A stretch of DNA of 64,000 bases from Stappia sp. (GTDB lineage Bacteria > Pseudomonadota > Alphaproteobacteria > Rhizobiales > Stappiaceae), in assembly GCF_040110915.1 (NCBI RefSeq), contig NZ_CP157793.1:2740939-2804938 (forward strand), written 5' to 3'. The notes below the pieces were generated by a model. The model was not told the origin of the DNA, did no database searches, and saw nothing but the letters and a program-made list of their open reading frames with translations. Position numbers and translations under genes: made by a program. Of this stretch, positions 41,840 through 54,698 are shown one piece after another; within the stretch, counting starts at the first letter, position 1; each line of letters opens with the position of its first letter.

Positions 41840-43147
41840 ATGGAAGCGCTTGCCCCCGTCATCCTGTTTCTCTTCGTCCTGTTCCTGCTGCTCGGCACCG
41901 GCGTGTGGGTCGGCCTCGCGCTGGTCGGCGTCGCCTTCGTCGGCGTGGAACTCTTCACCTCGCGTCCCGCCGGCGATGCGATGATCACGGTCATCTGGGC
42001 GTCGTCCTCATCGTGGACGCTGACCGCGCTGCCGCTCTTCATCTGGATGGGCGAGATCCTCTACCGCACGCGACTGTCGGAGGACATGTTCCGCGGCCTG
42101 TCGCCCTTCATGGCGCGCCTGCCGGGCGGGCTGGTGCACACCAACATTGTCGGCTGCACGGTGTTCGCCGCCGTGTCGGGCTCCTCGGCCGCCACGCTCA
42201 CCACCGTGGGCAAGATGTCGATCCCCGAACTGAGACGGCGCAACTATCCCGAACACATGGTGATCGGCACGCTCGCCGGCGCCGCCACGCTGGGGCTGAT
42301 GATCCCGCCCTCGCTGATCCTCATCGTCTACGGCGTGACCATCAACGAATCCATCACCAAGCTGTTCATGGCCGGCGTCCTGCCGGGGCTGGTGCTGGCC
42401 GGGCTCTTCATGGGCTATGTCGCGATCTACGCGAAGCTGTCGAAAAATTACAAGCCCGACCCCGAGCCCGGGATGACCTTCCTGGAGAAGCTGCACAACG
42501 CGCGCTTCCTGATCCCGGTGATGATGCTGATCCTCGCCGTGATCGGCTCCATGTACGCAGGGCTTGCCACCGCCACCGAGGCGGCGGCGATCGGCGTCAT
42601 CGGCGCGCTGGTGCTCGCCGCCTGGCAGGGATCGCTCACCTGGAAAACCTTCACCGAGAGCCTGATGGGCGCCACGCGGACCTCCGCGATGATCGCGCTG
42701 ATCCTGGCCGGCGCCTCCTTCCTGACGCTCTCCATGGGCTTCACCGGCCTGCCGCGCGGCATGGCGGAATGGATCGGCGGGATGGAGCTGTCGCGCTTCG
42801 AACTGCTGATGGCGCTGCTGGTCTTCTACATCATCATCGGCTGTTTCCTGGACGGCATCTCCGCCGTGGTGCTGACCATGGCGGTGGTCGAGCCGATGGT
42901 GCGCGCGGCCGGCATCGACATGATCTGGTTCGGCATCTTCGTCGTGATCGTGGTCGAGATGGCGCAGATCACGCCGCCGATCGGCTTCAACCTCTTCGTG
43001 CTGCAAGGCATCACCCGCCACGAGATGGGCTACATCTCCAAGGCGGCGCTGCCGATGTTCGCGATCATGCTGCTGATGGTGTTCATCGTCATCGCGGTTC
43101 CGGAGATCGCCACCTGGCTGCCGGAGAACATGCGCAGCCAACCGTAA
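41840..43147 (+). CDS. TRAP transporter large permease (DctM)
   Basis: 435-residue transport subunit with about twelve membrane segments. Family motifs: ALPLFIWMGEILYR, GCTVFAAVSGSSAATLTTVG, GMIPPS-like LMIPPSLILIVYG, AGLATATEAAAIGV and GCFLDGISAVVLTMAVVEP. Start ATG is five bases after the dctQ stop, so the two are co-translated. Together with the upstream binding protein they form one complete TRAP system. Confidence 0.95.
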   Translation: MEALAPVILFLFVLFLLLGTGVWVGLALVGVAFVGVELFTSRPAGDAMITVIWASSSSWTLTALPLFIWMGEILYRTRLSEDMFRGLSPFMARLPGGLVHTNIVGCTVFAAVSGSSAATLTTVGKMSIPELRRRNYPEHMVIGTLAGAATLGLMIPPSLILIVYGVTINESITKLFMAGVLPGLVLAGLFMGYVAIYAKLSKNYKPDPEPGMTFLEKLHNARFLIPVMMLILAVIGSMYAGLATATEAAAIGVIGALVLAAWQGSLTWKTFTESLMGATRTSAMIALILAGASFLTLSMGFTGLPRGMAEWIGGMELSRFELLMALLVFYIIIGCFLDGISAVVLTMAVVEPMVRAAGIDMIWFGIFVVIVVEMAQITPPIGFNLFVLQGITRHEMGYISKAALPMFAIMLLMVFIVIAVPEIATWLPENMRSQP

Positions 43148-43224
43148 CGCGACGCGGGCCGGCGCAAGCGCCGCCGGTCCGCGCCCGCCCGCACCGGGAT
43201 CGGCGGAGCATCCCGGGCGGAATT

Positions 43225-43257
43225 ACGTTGACAAATTATCGATAAATTATTGAAGTG
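43225..43257. promoter_or_regulatory. Operator array 2: three 11-base repeats before the 5-oxoprolinase gene
   Basis: Units ACGTTGACAAA, TTATCGATAAA and TTATTGAAGTG; the middle unit includes the perfect palindrome TTATCGATAA. They match the array at 38714-38746 in order and spacing. Ends 72 bases before the oxoprolinase start; a TTGACA in it may also serve as a -35 element. Confidence 0.65.
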
Positions 43258-43329
43258 TGCGACGACAGCGCATTCAAGTCAGCGGGCGCCCGCGCCCGGC
43301 AAGCCGGACACACAAGGGAGAGACGCAGC

Positions 43330-46932
<3,603 letters not shown>

Positions 46933-46964
46933 GTCGAAATCGGGCTTTGATAGAGGTTCTGGTG

Positions 46965-47000
46965 AACGCGGCGGGGCCCGAACCCGCCGCGTTTTCGTTT
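46965..47000 (+). terminator. Rho-independent terminator after the oxoprolinase gene
   Basis: AACGCGGCGGG (46965-46975) and CCCGCCGCGTT (46983-46993) form a perfect 11-base stem with a 7-base loop, followed by TTTTCGTTT. It sits 32 bases past the stop. Confidence 0.85.
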
Positions 47001-47331
47001 CGGCCACCAGAATTCGGGAACCGGGACGCTGCGCGCAGCCGGGCGCGCGCGCCGGCCGCCGCCTGCGCCCCGGACCCGCAATTGCGACAGGAACCACCGG
47101 GCCCGGACGGAAATTTCAATGACAAAAGTAACAGTTATTATTTAAATCAATTTTATTTAAATTTTATCTTTCGATACACGGAAAAGTACCGCCTCAAAAA
47201 AGAAACAGATGCTCCGCAATTGCAATCATGAGTCTTTAACCTCTTGGGTGCGCAATTGCCCTTACGTTATCCGATTGAAGCCGGCCAACGGGCGGGTCGC
47301 GGCCCGTGCGCCCGACCCCAGGGAGCAAGCG
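47001..47331 (+). promoter_or_regulatory. AT-rich leader of the chemoreceptor gene
   Basis: Within this gap, 47110-47210 is strikingly AT-rich. It holds ATGACA (47119-47124), a 17-base spacer and TTAAAT (47142-47147), a fair sigma-70 promoter. The palindrome GCAATTGC appears three times (47078, 47216, 47252), the last two 36 bases apart in the predicted leader. The last also fits a weak sigma-54 pattern (TGG at 47245, TTGC at 47256). No gene is supported here. Confidence 0.5.
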
Positions 47332-49095
47332 ATGGGGCACACATCCACCAAACCGTCACGACTGCGGTCGATCACCGCGAAGATCCTCGGCCTTGTGGCC
47401 TTCCTCGGCGCCATGCTCCTGCTGGTGGCCGGCGTCGGACTGGTGCAGATGCAGGGCATCGGCAAGGAACTCGACGAGATCGCCGACGAGACCGTGCCGC
47501 TCACCAGCAATGTCACGCGGGTCAGCCTGCATCAGCTCGAACAGGCCCTCGTTCTGGAGCGCCTTCTGCGCGTCAGCCGCATCCCCAGCGGCGAGGCAGA
47601 AGCGGACTTCGAGAAGCTGACGCGCGAGCTCGCCGCGCTGGCGAAAACGGTCGGCGAGGAAATCCTGGTCGCCGAGCGCATCGCGGAGAAGGGCATCGCG
47701 CTTGCCGTGACCGAGGCCAATCGCGCCAGGTATCGCGACGTTCTGGCGCAATTGAAACGCATCGAGGCGGAGCAGGCGACCTACACCGACCATCTCGATG
47801 CGGTGGTGGGGCACATCCGGGCCGAGGACATGGCCGCCGCCGAGCGCCTGGCGGGCGATATCGAGATCGAGCAGGCCCGGCTCAACCGCGAGCTCACCCT
47901 GCTCACCGAAGAGCTCGACCGGTTCATGGCGGAGTCCAGCGAGACCGCCCGGGCGCATGAGCGCAGCGCGCTGAAGCTGATGGCGATCGTCGCCACGATC
48001 GCACTCGTCGTCGGCGGCGGGCTGGCGGTCGTCATCGCGGTCTTCGGCATCAGCCGTCCGCTGCGGCTCGTGGTCAATGCGCTCAACCGGCTTGCCCAGA
48101 ACGACACCTCCGTCGAACTGCGCATTACCAGCCGCGACGAGATCGGCGAACTGGCCGTCGCCTTCGAGGACTTCCGCGAGAAGACCATCGAGATCCAGCG
48201 CCTGCAGGAGCAGGCGCGCGAGGAGGAAGCGCGCATCGAGGAAGAGAAGCGCGCCGCGACCCAACGTCTGGCCGACAGTCTGGAAGCGACCGTCAAGCAG
48301 GTGTCCGACGGGATCGGCGTCGCCATCCGCGAACTGGAGGCGGCCGCCCATGTGCTCGCCGCCAATGCGGAGGAAACCTCGGCGAGCGCCGGCACCGTCG
48401 CCGCCGCGGCGGAGCAGTCCGAGGCCGGCATCCAGAGCGTTGCAAGCGCCGCGGAGGAACTGTCGGCCTCCATCGGCGAGATCAGCCGGCAGGTCAGCGC
48501 GGCACTCGCGACGACGGGCGCGACCTCGAACGACACGGGCCGGGCAAGCGAAACGGTCGCGGATCTCGCCGCCTCCGCCGCGCGGATCGACGACGTGGTG
48601 CGGCTGATCAGCGACATCTCCGACCAGACCAACCTGCTGGCGCTCAACGCCACCATCGAGGCGGCGCGCGCCGGGGAGGCCGGCAAGGGCTTCGCCGTGG
48701 TCGCCGGCGAGGTCAAGGCGCTCGCCAGCCAGACCGGACAGGCGACCGGCGACATCAGCCGGCAGGTCGGCGCCATGCAGTCGGGCGCGGCCGACACCGG
48801 CGCAGCCCTTGGTGGCATCGTGGAGGCGGTGCAGCGGATCAACGGTCAGGTCTCGGCCATCGCCTCGGCCATCGAGGAGCAGACGGCGGTTACCTCGGAG
48901 ATCGCGCGCAACGTCGGGGACGTGGCGGCGGGCAGTGCCGACATCACCCGCACCATGAGCACGGTGCGCGAACGCGCGGTCGACTCCAGCGCCGGCGCGC
49001 GCCAGGTGCTGTCCACGGTGGAAGGGCTCGCCAAACAGTCGGAAACGCTGCGCGGCGAACTCGACACCTTCCTCGCCAACATCCGCGCGGCATGA
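47332..49095 (+). CDS. Methyl-accepting chemotaxis protein
   Basis: Membrane chemoreceptor of 587 residues. Two membrane segments (about 15-38 and 215-238) flank a helical periplasmic sensor of four-helix-bundle type. A HAMP domain follows ([22 protein letters not shown]), then the signalling domain with the conserved hairpin tip [21 protein letters not shown]. No C-terminal CheR-binding pentapeptide is present. ATG follows AGGGAG by 6 bases; the in-frame extension upstream is inside the leader. Its stimulus cannot be deduced; the nearby TRAP/oxoprolinase locus makes an amino-acid-like ligand possible. Confidence 0.95.
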   Translation: MGHTSTKPSRLRSITAKILGLVAFLGAMLLLVAGVGLVQMQGIGKELDEIADETVPLTSNVTRVSLHQLEQALVLERLLRVSRIPSGEAEADFEKLTRELAALAKTVGEEILVAERIAEKGIALAVTEANRARYRDVLAQLKRIEAEQATYTDHLDAVVGHIRAEDMAAAERLAGDIEIEQARLNRELTLLTEELDRFMAESSETARAHERSALKLMAIVATIALVVGGGLAVVIAVFGISRPLRLVVNALNRLAQNDTSVELRITSRDEIGELAVAFEDFREKTIEIQRLQEQAREEEARIEEEKRAATQRLADSLEATVKQVSDGIGVAIRELEAAAHVLAANAEETSASAGTVAAAAEQSEAGIQSVASAAEELSASIGEISRQVSAALATTGATSNDTGRASETVADLAASAARIDDVVRLISDISDQTNLLALNATIEAARAGEAGKGFAVVAGEVKALASQTGQATGDISRQVGAMQSGAADTGAALGGIVEAVQRINGQVSAIASAIEEQTAVTSEIARNVGDVAAGSADITRTMSTVRERAVDSSAGARQVLSTVEGLAKQSETLRGELDTFLANIRAA

Positions 49096-49103
49096 TCACT
49101 CAC

Positions 49104-49132
49104 GGGCGGCCGCGTCAGGCGACCGGCCGCCC
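49104..49132. terminator. Hairpin between convergent chemoreceptor and endonuclease-like genes
   Basis: GGGCGGCCG (49104-49112) pairs with CGGCCGCCC (49124-49132) around an 11-base loop; both genes end within a few bases of it. No T-run on the plus side, and weak on the minus side. Confidence 0.5.
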
Positions 49133-49138
49133 TGGACT

Positions 49139-50272
49139 TCACACCTGGGCCACGGCGCGCCTGTCGAACACCATCGACACCGGCTTGTGATCGCTGGTCA
49201 TCGCATGCGCGGGGCGCGGCCCCGTCACCGCGTGATGCACCGCGTGTTCCACCAACCCGCCTCCGGCGCGCGCCCGATAGGCGAAGGGCTCGACCTGCCG
49301 GTTTCCCGTCAGGCTTTGCGAGAACAGGATGTGATCGAGCAGGATGTGCGGATCGCGGCCCGGATCGAGCCGGTCGCGGAAGCGGACCGACCAGCGTTCG
49401 TCCTCCGGCGCGTCGAACAGCGCGTGATTGAGAAACCGGCGGGCGAAAAACACCTCCCCCTGCAGCGCGCCGATCAGGTCGTGATAGAGAAAGCGGCGCT
49501 CGATCCGCTCCTTGCCGGGACCGTCGTTGAGGTCGCCCGCGACGATGATCGCGGCACTCGCGTCCGCCGCGAAGCGCGCGTCGATATAGTGGCGGATGTC
49601 GGCGCATTCGGTCGTGATCTTGGTGCGCGCCTTGATCAACTCGGCGACGAGCTTCGGATTGTTGGCGAAGAAGTCGTCGTCCGACGGCGAACCGCTGCTG
49701 CCCGTGCGCGTGAACTTGCTCTTCAGATGCGCGCCGATCACCTCCACCCGCGCGCCGCCGATCTCGGCCAGAAGCACCTGCGGGTGGCGCCAGTGGCCGT
49801 GGTTGCGGTCGATGTCGAATTCGAGCGCGTCGCCGACCGACTTCGGATAGGAGACGTCCCAGCGTCCCCGCGCATGCGCCCCGTCGGAATTGGCCTCCGT
49901 CAGGGCCTGCCAGCGATCGAGATGCAGGAGCGTGCCGGAGATCGGCGCGGAGGTTCGCAGCAGGAACCAGATCCACTGGCGCCCCGTCGTCGCATCCGTG
50001 CCGCGCATCCCGTAGGCCTCGCGATCCGTCGTGCCGCGCGTCACCACCCGGTAGCCGGGCGCGACGAGATCGAAGAAGGCCGTGGCCCGCGCCTCCCCGT
50101 TCGGCCCCTCGGTGACGAGCAGGATGTCCGCGTCGAGGGCGGCGATTTCGGCGGCGATGGCATCGCGGCGATCTTCCGCCCGCGCCCGCCTTGCCGGATC
50201 GGCATCGGTCAGCCCGTCAAGCAGCTTGTCGGAGTGCTCGATGTTCCAGGCGGTGAGTTTGAAGCTGTCCAT
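49139..50272 (-). CDS. Endonuclease/exonuclease/phosphatase-family protein
   Basis: 377 residues of the metal-dependent EEP fold, which covers nucleases and phosphodiesterases. Seen: LTAWNIEHSD (metal Asn), ILLVTEG (metal Glu), IGAHLKSKF, the catalytic IIVAGDLNDGPGKERIE and the C-terminal TSDHKPVSMVF (catalytic His, with DH). The start MDSFKLTAWNIEHS is chosen at the fold start. No signal peptide. The substrate could be DNA, a lipid or a nucleotide sugar; nothing local decides. Confidence 0.88.
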   Translation of the reverse strand: MDSFKLTAWNIEHSDKLLDGLTDADPARRARAEDRRDAIAAEIAALDADILLVTEGPNGEARATAFFDLVAPGYRVVTRGTTDREAYGMRGTDATTGRQWIWFLLRTSAPISGTLLHLDRWQALTEANSDGAHARGRWDVSYPKSVGDALEFDIDRNHGHWRHPQVLLAEIGGARVEVIGAHLKSKFTRTGSSGSPSDDDFFANNPKLVAELIKARTKITTECADIRHYIDARFAADASAAIIVAGDLNDGPGKERIERRFLYHDLIGALQGEVFFARRFLNHALFDAPEDERWSVRFRDRLDPGRDPHILLDHILFSQSLTGNRQVEPFAYRARAGGGLVEHAVHHAVTGPRPAHAMTSDHKPVSMVFDRRAVAQV

Positions 50273-50401
50273 GCCGCGCCCTCCGTCATGCTCCCGCGCA
50301 AAGGTCCGAAAAGCAACTTTCGGGTGCATCCCACAGGCCGTCAATCACAAGCTTGCCCGGGCCCGATCCGTGCGGCCCCACAGAGACCGACGGACACGCG
50401 G

Positions 50402-51160
50402 TCACAGGGCTTGCGCGACGAGGCCGGCCCCCAGGACGAGCAACAGTGCAAGCACCGCGACGCGAAAGGCCTGCGGCGACAGCCGACGCCGCACCCGCGC
50501 GCCCAGCATCGTCCCGGCGAGGACGATCAGCAGCCCGGCGCCCGAGACCGCAAGGCTCGCCGGTGTCAGATGCCCCAGATGCGACAGCCCGACGACCATG
50601 ATCAGGCTGGAGAGCGTGAACGAGATGTTCATCGCCTGAACCAGCCGATCCGGCGTGAGGTGCTGCGACAAGAGAAAGGGCAGGAGCGGCATGATCTGCG
50701 AGCCCGTCATCCCGTTGATCAGCCCCGTGCAGAAGCCGCTCGCCGGTTGCAGTCGCCGAGCGGTTTTCTCCGGCAGAGCGACACGCGCGCCGGTCAGCCC
50801 GTGCAGGGCGTAGGCGACCAGAACGAGGCCGAGGATCATCACCAGATAGGCCGTGTCGGTGCCGCCAAGAATCCACAATCCGAGGACGACTCCGGGCACC
50901 GTCGCGGCGAACATCGGCCAGAAGCGGACGAGCGTTTCGCGGAAATGGCCGGCGCTGCGCATGACGAGAACATTGCTCGTGAGCGACGGCAGCAGAACGA
51001 GGGCCAGCGCCTGTTCCAGTCCCACGGCGAGAACGAGAAGCGGCAGCGCCGTCGTGGAAAAGCCGAGGCCGGTCGTTCCCTTCACAAGGGCCGCGAAGCC
51101 GAGCGTCGCGAAAACGGCGGCAAGCTGGGCGGGCGTGTAGAGGGCGAGCCCGTCCGGCAC
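50402..51160 (-). CDS. Sulfite exporter TauE/SafE-family permease (TSUP)
   Basis: 252-residue membrane protein with about eight predicted segments. Family blocks: GFAALVKGTTGLGFSTTALPLL, the LVLLPSLTSNVLVM and the second-half mirror GFCTGLINGMTGSQIMPLLPFL. It probably exports a sulfur-containing organic acid such as sulfite or sulfoacetate. GTG at 51160 is chosen: it is five bases after the upstream gene's stop, with AAGGA in front. Likely co-transcribed with the secreted hydrolase. Confidence 0.87.
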   Translation of the reverse strand: MPDGLALYTPAQLAAVFATLGFAALVKGTTGLGFSTTALPLLVLAVGLEQALALVLLPSLTSNVLVMRSAGHFRETLVRFWPMFAATVPGVVLGLWILGGTDTAYLVMILGLVLVAYALHGLTGARVALPEKTARRLQPASGFCTGLINGMTGSQIMPLLPFLLSQHLTPDRLVQAMNISFTLSSLIMVVGLSHLGHLTPASLAVSGAGLLIVLAGTMLGARVRRRLSPQAFRVAVLALLLVLGAGLVAQAL

Positions 51161-51165
51161 GGTCC

Positions 51166-52113
51166 TTACCGCCCGGTCGCGGCGAACATCCAGTTGAGCA
51201 CCAGCCGCCAGTCGGTCATGCGGATCGGCGTGCCGTGGGTCCCGGTCTCGAACAGGACGAAGCGGGCGGGATAGCGCGGCGCGCGCGCCTTGAGCCGCTC
51301 GTAGAAGGCCGCCTGCCGCTTCCAGTCGTAGACCTCGTCCCAGCTGCCGTGACCGAAATAGATCGGCAGGCGGCCGGCGCGAAAGGTGGCGCTGTCGAGA
51401 TAGGACGGATCCCAGGTCGAGCCCATCAGCAGCAGACCGCCCATCATCCGCGCCGCGTCGCCGTCCCGGGCGAGCCGCCAGCACAGGAAGCCGCCCATCG
51501 AGCCGCAGGCGACATAGACGCGCGCGTCCTGAGCCGCCTGCCCCAGATAGTGCCGCATCAGCGCCTTGATGTCGGCCGCCCCGCCGGCCTTGAAGTCCTT
51601 GACGTCGAGCGTCAGATAGACGCCGTCGTTGCGCACCATCAGGTTCTTGATGCGGTTGAAGTTGCCGCCGAAGCTGACATCATTCATTCCCTGAAATCTG
51701 TTACCGCCCTGACCATGCACGTAAATCACGATCGACCTGGCGCCGCGCGGGGTGCCGACGCGCATGTAGGAGACGGTCCGGCCATTGGCCTGAAGCGTCA
51801 GGTCCTCCTGGCTGCGGCGCGGGCGCATGGAGACGTATTCGCCATGCACCTGCCGCTCCCAGACCTTGTCGCGGCGGTGGATGTCGCGACGCTTGTCGTA
51901 GTCGACGATCACGAAGGCGTCGTTCGGCTTGCCCGACAGCATCGCCGGATAGTCGAACAGCCGGTCCTTGAAGGGGGCCAGACGATATTGCGCGGCGGCC
52001 GGCGCCGCGAAAATGCCCGCGCAGATCGCGAAGATCGCCAAGACCGGCGCGAAACGGACCCCCATACGGCGACAGGGGCGGCGACACGGGCGGCGAGAGG
52101 TGGAAAGCGTCAC
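51166..52113 (-). CDS. Secreted alpha/beta-hydrolase-like protein
   Basis: 315 residues with a signal peptide ending IFAAPAAAQ. It has the alpha/beta-hydrolase features IVIYVHGQGGNRFQG (oxyanion region) and VACGSMGGFLCW with the nucleophile motif GSMGG, plus GHGSWDEVYDW and FETGTHGTP (candidate Asp and His). Exported esterase or phospholipase-like activity is likely; no clear family name. GTG at 52113 is used because a GGGAG sequence precedes it; an ATG at 52065 is an alternative. Confidence 0.8.
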   Translation of the reverse strand: MTLSTSRRPCRRPCRRMGVRFAPVLAIFAICAGIFAAPAAAQYRLAPFKDRLFDYPAMLSGKPNDAFVIVDYDKRRDIHRRDKVWERQVHGEYVSMRPRRSQEDLTLQANGRTVSYMRVGTPRGARSIVIYVHGQGGNRFQGMNDVSFGGNFNRIKNLMVRNDGVYLTLDVKDFKAGGAADIKALMRHYLGQAAQDARVYVACGSMGGFLCWRLARDGDAARMMGGLLLMGSTWDPSYLDSATFRAGRLPIYFGHGSWDEVYDWKRQAAFYERLKARAPRYPARFVLFETGTHGTPIRMTDWRLVLNWMFAATGR

Positions 52114-52237
52114 GCGTCGGAACTCCCTGTGCAAATCAAGAAACGGCCGCTGAAGATCGCGGCAGACCGCGTCGGATGATCGCGGTGGACGACCCGTCCG
52201 AGGAGCGGGCGGCATGCCGCATCGCAGGTCTTGCGGA

Positions 52238-53002
52238 TCATGCCCGCGCCCGCGCCCGCTGCGCAAGGTCGACCAGCACGGCGCGAAGGTCCTGCGGGGC
52301 GGCCAGCGGGGCATCGAAGACGAGCCGCGCCACCCGGTCGCCGTCGACGAAATCCAGCCCTTCCGGGTCGAGCGAGGACAGATACCAGTCGCCCGCTCCG
52401 GCGCGGGCGAGCTTCTCCGCATAGAGCCGCACGGCGTCGAGATGATCCTCGTGCATGTGGGCGATGGCGGAGACCTCCATCTCCTGAAAGGCGTCGAGGC
52501 CATCGGCGGGCAACAGGACGTCGTCGGCGACGAGCTCATAGGCCTTGCCGAAGCCACCGTTGAGGCTCGCGCGCTCGATGTTCAGCCGCACGAAGGCGAA
52601 ATCGGCGAAATCGACATAGAGCTTCGCCTTGGGGTGCCGCATCAGGTAGCGCCGACGCGCATGGCGATGCGCTTGCGTGTCGGGCGCGATCCGCTCGGCG
52701 CGCCCGACCAGCGTCAGGCGCGGGTGCGCGAGCGGGTCGCCCTTGCCGGGTTCGCCGACGAGCAGCGAACAGCGCGGATCGGCGTCGAGCGCGCGGGTGT
52801 GATGGGAGAGCTGCGAGATCAGCATGACCGGCGCGCCGTCCATCTCGCTGGCCAGCGCCACGCGCGAGGCGAAGGGCGCCCCGGTTTCGGGATCGAGCAC
52901 CGCCAGACCGGCGAAACGCGCGGTGCGCATCAGCCGCTTCGCCAGCGCGCGCGCCTCGTCATCCGTCGGTCGGATCACGCTTTTTTCGCTCTCTTCGCTC
53001 AC
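52238..53002 (-). CDS. HugZ-like flavin/heme protein with DUF2470 domain
   Basis: 254 residues: a pyridoxamine-phosphate-oxidase-like split barrel (ARFAGLAVLDPETGAPFASRVALA in parts, LISQLSHHTRALDADPRCSLLVGE) and a C-terminal DUF2470 domain (AIAHMHEDHLDAVRLYAEK). This combination occurs in HugZ-type heme-utilisation proteins. GTG at 53002 follows GGGAG by seven bases. No heme-uptake genes are nearby, so a role in heme or flavin binding is inferred from the family only. Confidence 0.85.
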   Translation of the reverse strand: MSEESEKSVIRPTDDEARALAKRLMRTARFAGLAVLDPETGAPFASRVALASEMDGAPVMLISQLSHHTRALDADPRCSLLVGEPGKGDPLAHPRLTLVGRAERIAPDTQAHRHARRRYLMRHPKAKLYVDFADFAFVRLNIERASLNGGFGKAYELVADDVLLPADGLDAFQEMEVSAIAHMHEDHLDAVRLYAEKLARAGAGDWYLSSLDPEGLDFVDGDRVARLVFDAPLAAPQDLRAVLVDLAQRARARA

Positions 53003-53190
53003 ATCCGATCTCCCGCTTGTGGTGCGACGCCCGTTTTGCCCGCCCGGGCGCGCGGATGCAATCGCGCGTCGCCCCGGGACCGCTCTTTCTGAGCGCCCTG
53101 TCCCCTCGGCGCTGCCCGCACGCCCTCCCCCCGCGCTACGTGAAATCCCGAGGCCTGCCGCAGGGTCACGGTCTCGCCACAATACGGTCG

Positions 53191-53200
53191 GTCCATGGAC
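53191..53200. promoter_or_regulatory. GTCCATGGAC palindrome in the divergent promoter region
   Basis: Perfect 10-base palindrome between the HugZ-like gene and the first BA14K gene, followed by further GTCC/GGAC half-sites (53205-53220). A candidate operator for either gene; the rest of the 265-base gap shows no gene. Confidence 0.3.
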
Positions 53201-53267
53201 AAGGGTCCGGGGGGTGGACACATCGATGTCTCCGCGCCCTCGTCAGACATGCGAAAGGAGTTCGCGC

Positions 53268-53870
53268 ATGACCGCCCTTTCCCGCTCACTTGTCCGCTCC
53301 CTCTCCCGCTCCCTTTGCCGTTCCTTGGGGGGTGCCGCCGCCGGCGCCCTGGCGCTCGCGGGCGCGGCCCTTGTCGGCGCCGCGCCGGCCGTCGCCCAGC
53401 CGGACACGGTCCTGCAACCCGGATACGGCGGCGGCGATGTGGTGATCATCGACCGGCGTCCCGTGCCGCGTGGCCAGCGGATCTACCGCCATCGCCGCAT
53501 CTACCGGCCGGCTCCCGTCTACCGCCCGGTTCCGGTCTATCGCCCCGGCTACCGCGTCTATCGCCCCGGCTATCGCTATTATCGCCCCTATCCCCGGTAT
53601 GGCCCGCGCTATGGCAGCGGCGTCTATTTCGGCTATGGCGGCGGCGGCGCCGCGGCGGCCGGGGTCATCGGCCTGGCGACCGGCATCATCGCCAGCCAGG
53701 CGCTCAATCCGCCCTATGTGGCGGACCGACGCGTCTACCGCGCGCGGCGCGGCGCCCATGCGCCCTGGACGCCGGAATGGTACGCCTATTGCTCGCGCAA
53801 ATACCGCAGCTTCAATCCGCGCACCGGCCACTACCTCGCCTATTCGGGCCGCTACCGCTTCTGCCGCTGA
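53268..53870 (+). CDS. BA14K-type exported protein 1
   Basis: 200 residues: signal peptide (APAVAQ end), a Tyr/Arg/Pro repeat region (PVYRPVPVYRPGYRVYRPGY), a Gly/Ala-rich membrane-like stretch (AAAAGVIGLATGIIASQAL) and the C-terminal BA14K block PWTPEWYAYCSRKYRSFNPRTG ending in YRFCR. BA14K is a Brucella lectin-like surface protein family restricted largely to Hyphomicrobiales. ATG follows AAAGGAG by seven bases. It forms a tandem pair with the next gene. Confidence 0.9.
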   Translation: MTALSRSLVRSLSRSLCRSLGGAAAGALALAGAALVGAAPAVAQPDTVLQPGYGGGDVVIIDRRPVPRGQRIYRHRRIYRPAPVYRPVPVYRPGYRVYRPGYRYYRPYPRYGPRYGSGVYFGYGGGGAAAAGVIGLATGIIASQALNPPYVADRRVYRARRGAHAPWTPEWYAYCSRKYRSFNPRTGHYLAYSGRYRFCR

Positions 53871-53900
53871 TCCGCCCGGCCGGATCACCTGAACGCCAGA

Positions 53901-53926
53901 TGAACGGCCCTCTCACGGGCCGTTCA
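53901..53926 (+). terminator. Hairpin between the BA14K genes
   Basis: TGAACGGCCC (53901-53910) and GGGCCGTTCA (53917-53926) form a perfect 10-base stem with a 6-base loop, 30 bases after the first BA14K stop. No T-run follows. Confidence 0.55.
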
Positions 53927-53989
53927 AGGGGCACGTGGCACCTTCGCGACAGACTTGAGCATCCGCAATCCCCGCGAAGGAGCCCGTTC

Positions 53990-54499
53990 ATGACCCGCCT
54001 CGTCTCGTCCCTGCCCGCAAAGCTCATCGCCGCCACGCTCGCCGGCGCCCTCGTCCTGCCGAGCGTCACCCCGGCCGAGGCCGGCGGCGGCCGCAAGCAC
54101 TGGAAGAACGGCGGCGGCCATCATCAGGTCCACAGGCCGCACCGCCACCGCGACCAGCGCGTCCATCGCCGTCACAAGAAGAACGACGATCTGGGCGCCG
54201 CGCTTGCCATCGGCGTGATCGGGCTGGCCGCCGGCGCCATGCTGGGATCGGTTCTCTCCGCGCCGCAGCCGGTCGCGCCGGACCCGGTCTATGTGCCGCC
54301 GCATCCCCACCGCTACGGCCCGGCCTATCCGGCGGCCCAGCCGCACTACCGTCCGGCCGCCCCGGTCGTGGTCGGTCAGCAGCGCCCCGCCCCGTGGACG
54401 GCGGAGTGGTACCGCTACTGCGATGCGAAGTACCGCAGCTTCAACCCGCGCACCGGCACCTTCACCACCTATTCCGGCGTGCAGAAGCTGTGCCGCTGA
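53990..54499 (+). CDS. BA14K-type exported protein 2
   Basis: 169 residues: signal peptide (TPAEAGGG end), a His/Arg/Lys-rich segment (HHQVHRPHRHRDQRVHRRHKK) that could bind metal, a hydrophobic Gly/Ala segment and the same C-terminal block PWTAEWYRYCDAKYRSFNPRTG ending in KLCR. It shares its C-terminal third with the gene before it but differs in the middle, so the pair arose by duplication and divergence. ATG follows AAGGAG by eight bases. Confidence 0.9.
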   Translation: MTRLVSSLPAKLIAATLAGALVLPSVTPAEAGGGRKHWKNGGGHHQVHRPHRHRDQRVHRRHKKNDDLGAALAIGVIGLAAGAMLGSVLSAPQPVAPDPVYVPPHPHRYGPAYPAAQPHYRPAAPVVVGQQRPAPWTAEWYRYCDAKYRSFNPRTGTFTTYSGVQKLCR

Positions 54500-54698
54500 G
54501 CCGGTGGTCCGGACACGGAGAGGCAGGGCAAGGCAACGACGGCAGCCGGCGCGCGGGAGCTGCGCCGGCCAACCCCTTGGCCGAAGGTGTCATGCCGGAT
54601 TGAGCGGTATCAACGACAGAATCACGCCCGCGTGCTACCCGCCTTCCATACTCCCGCCACAACGGACGGGGGCCGGACACAGACCATGCGGGGACACC

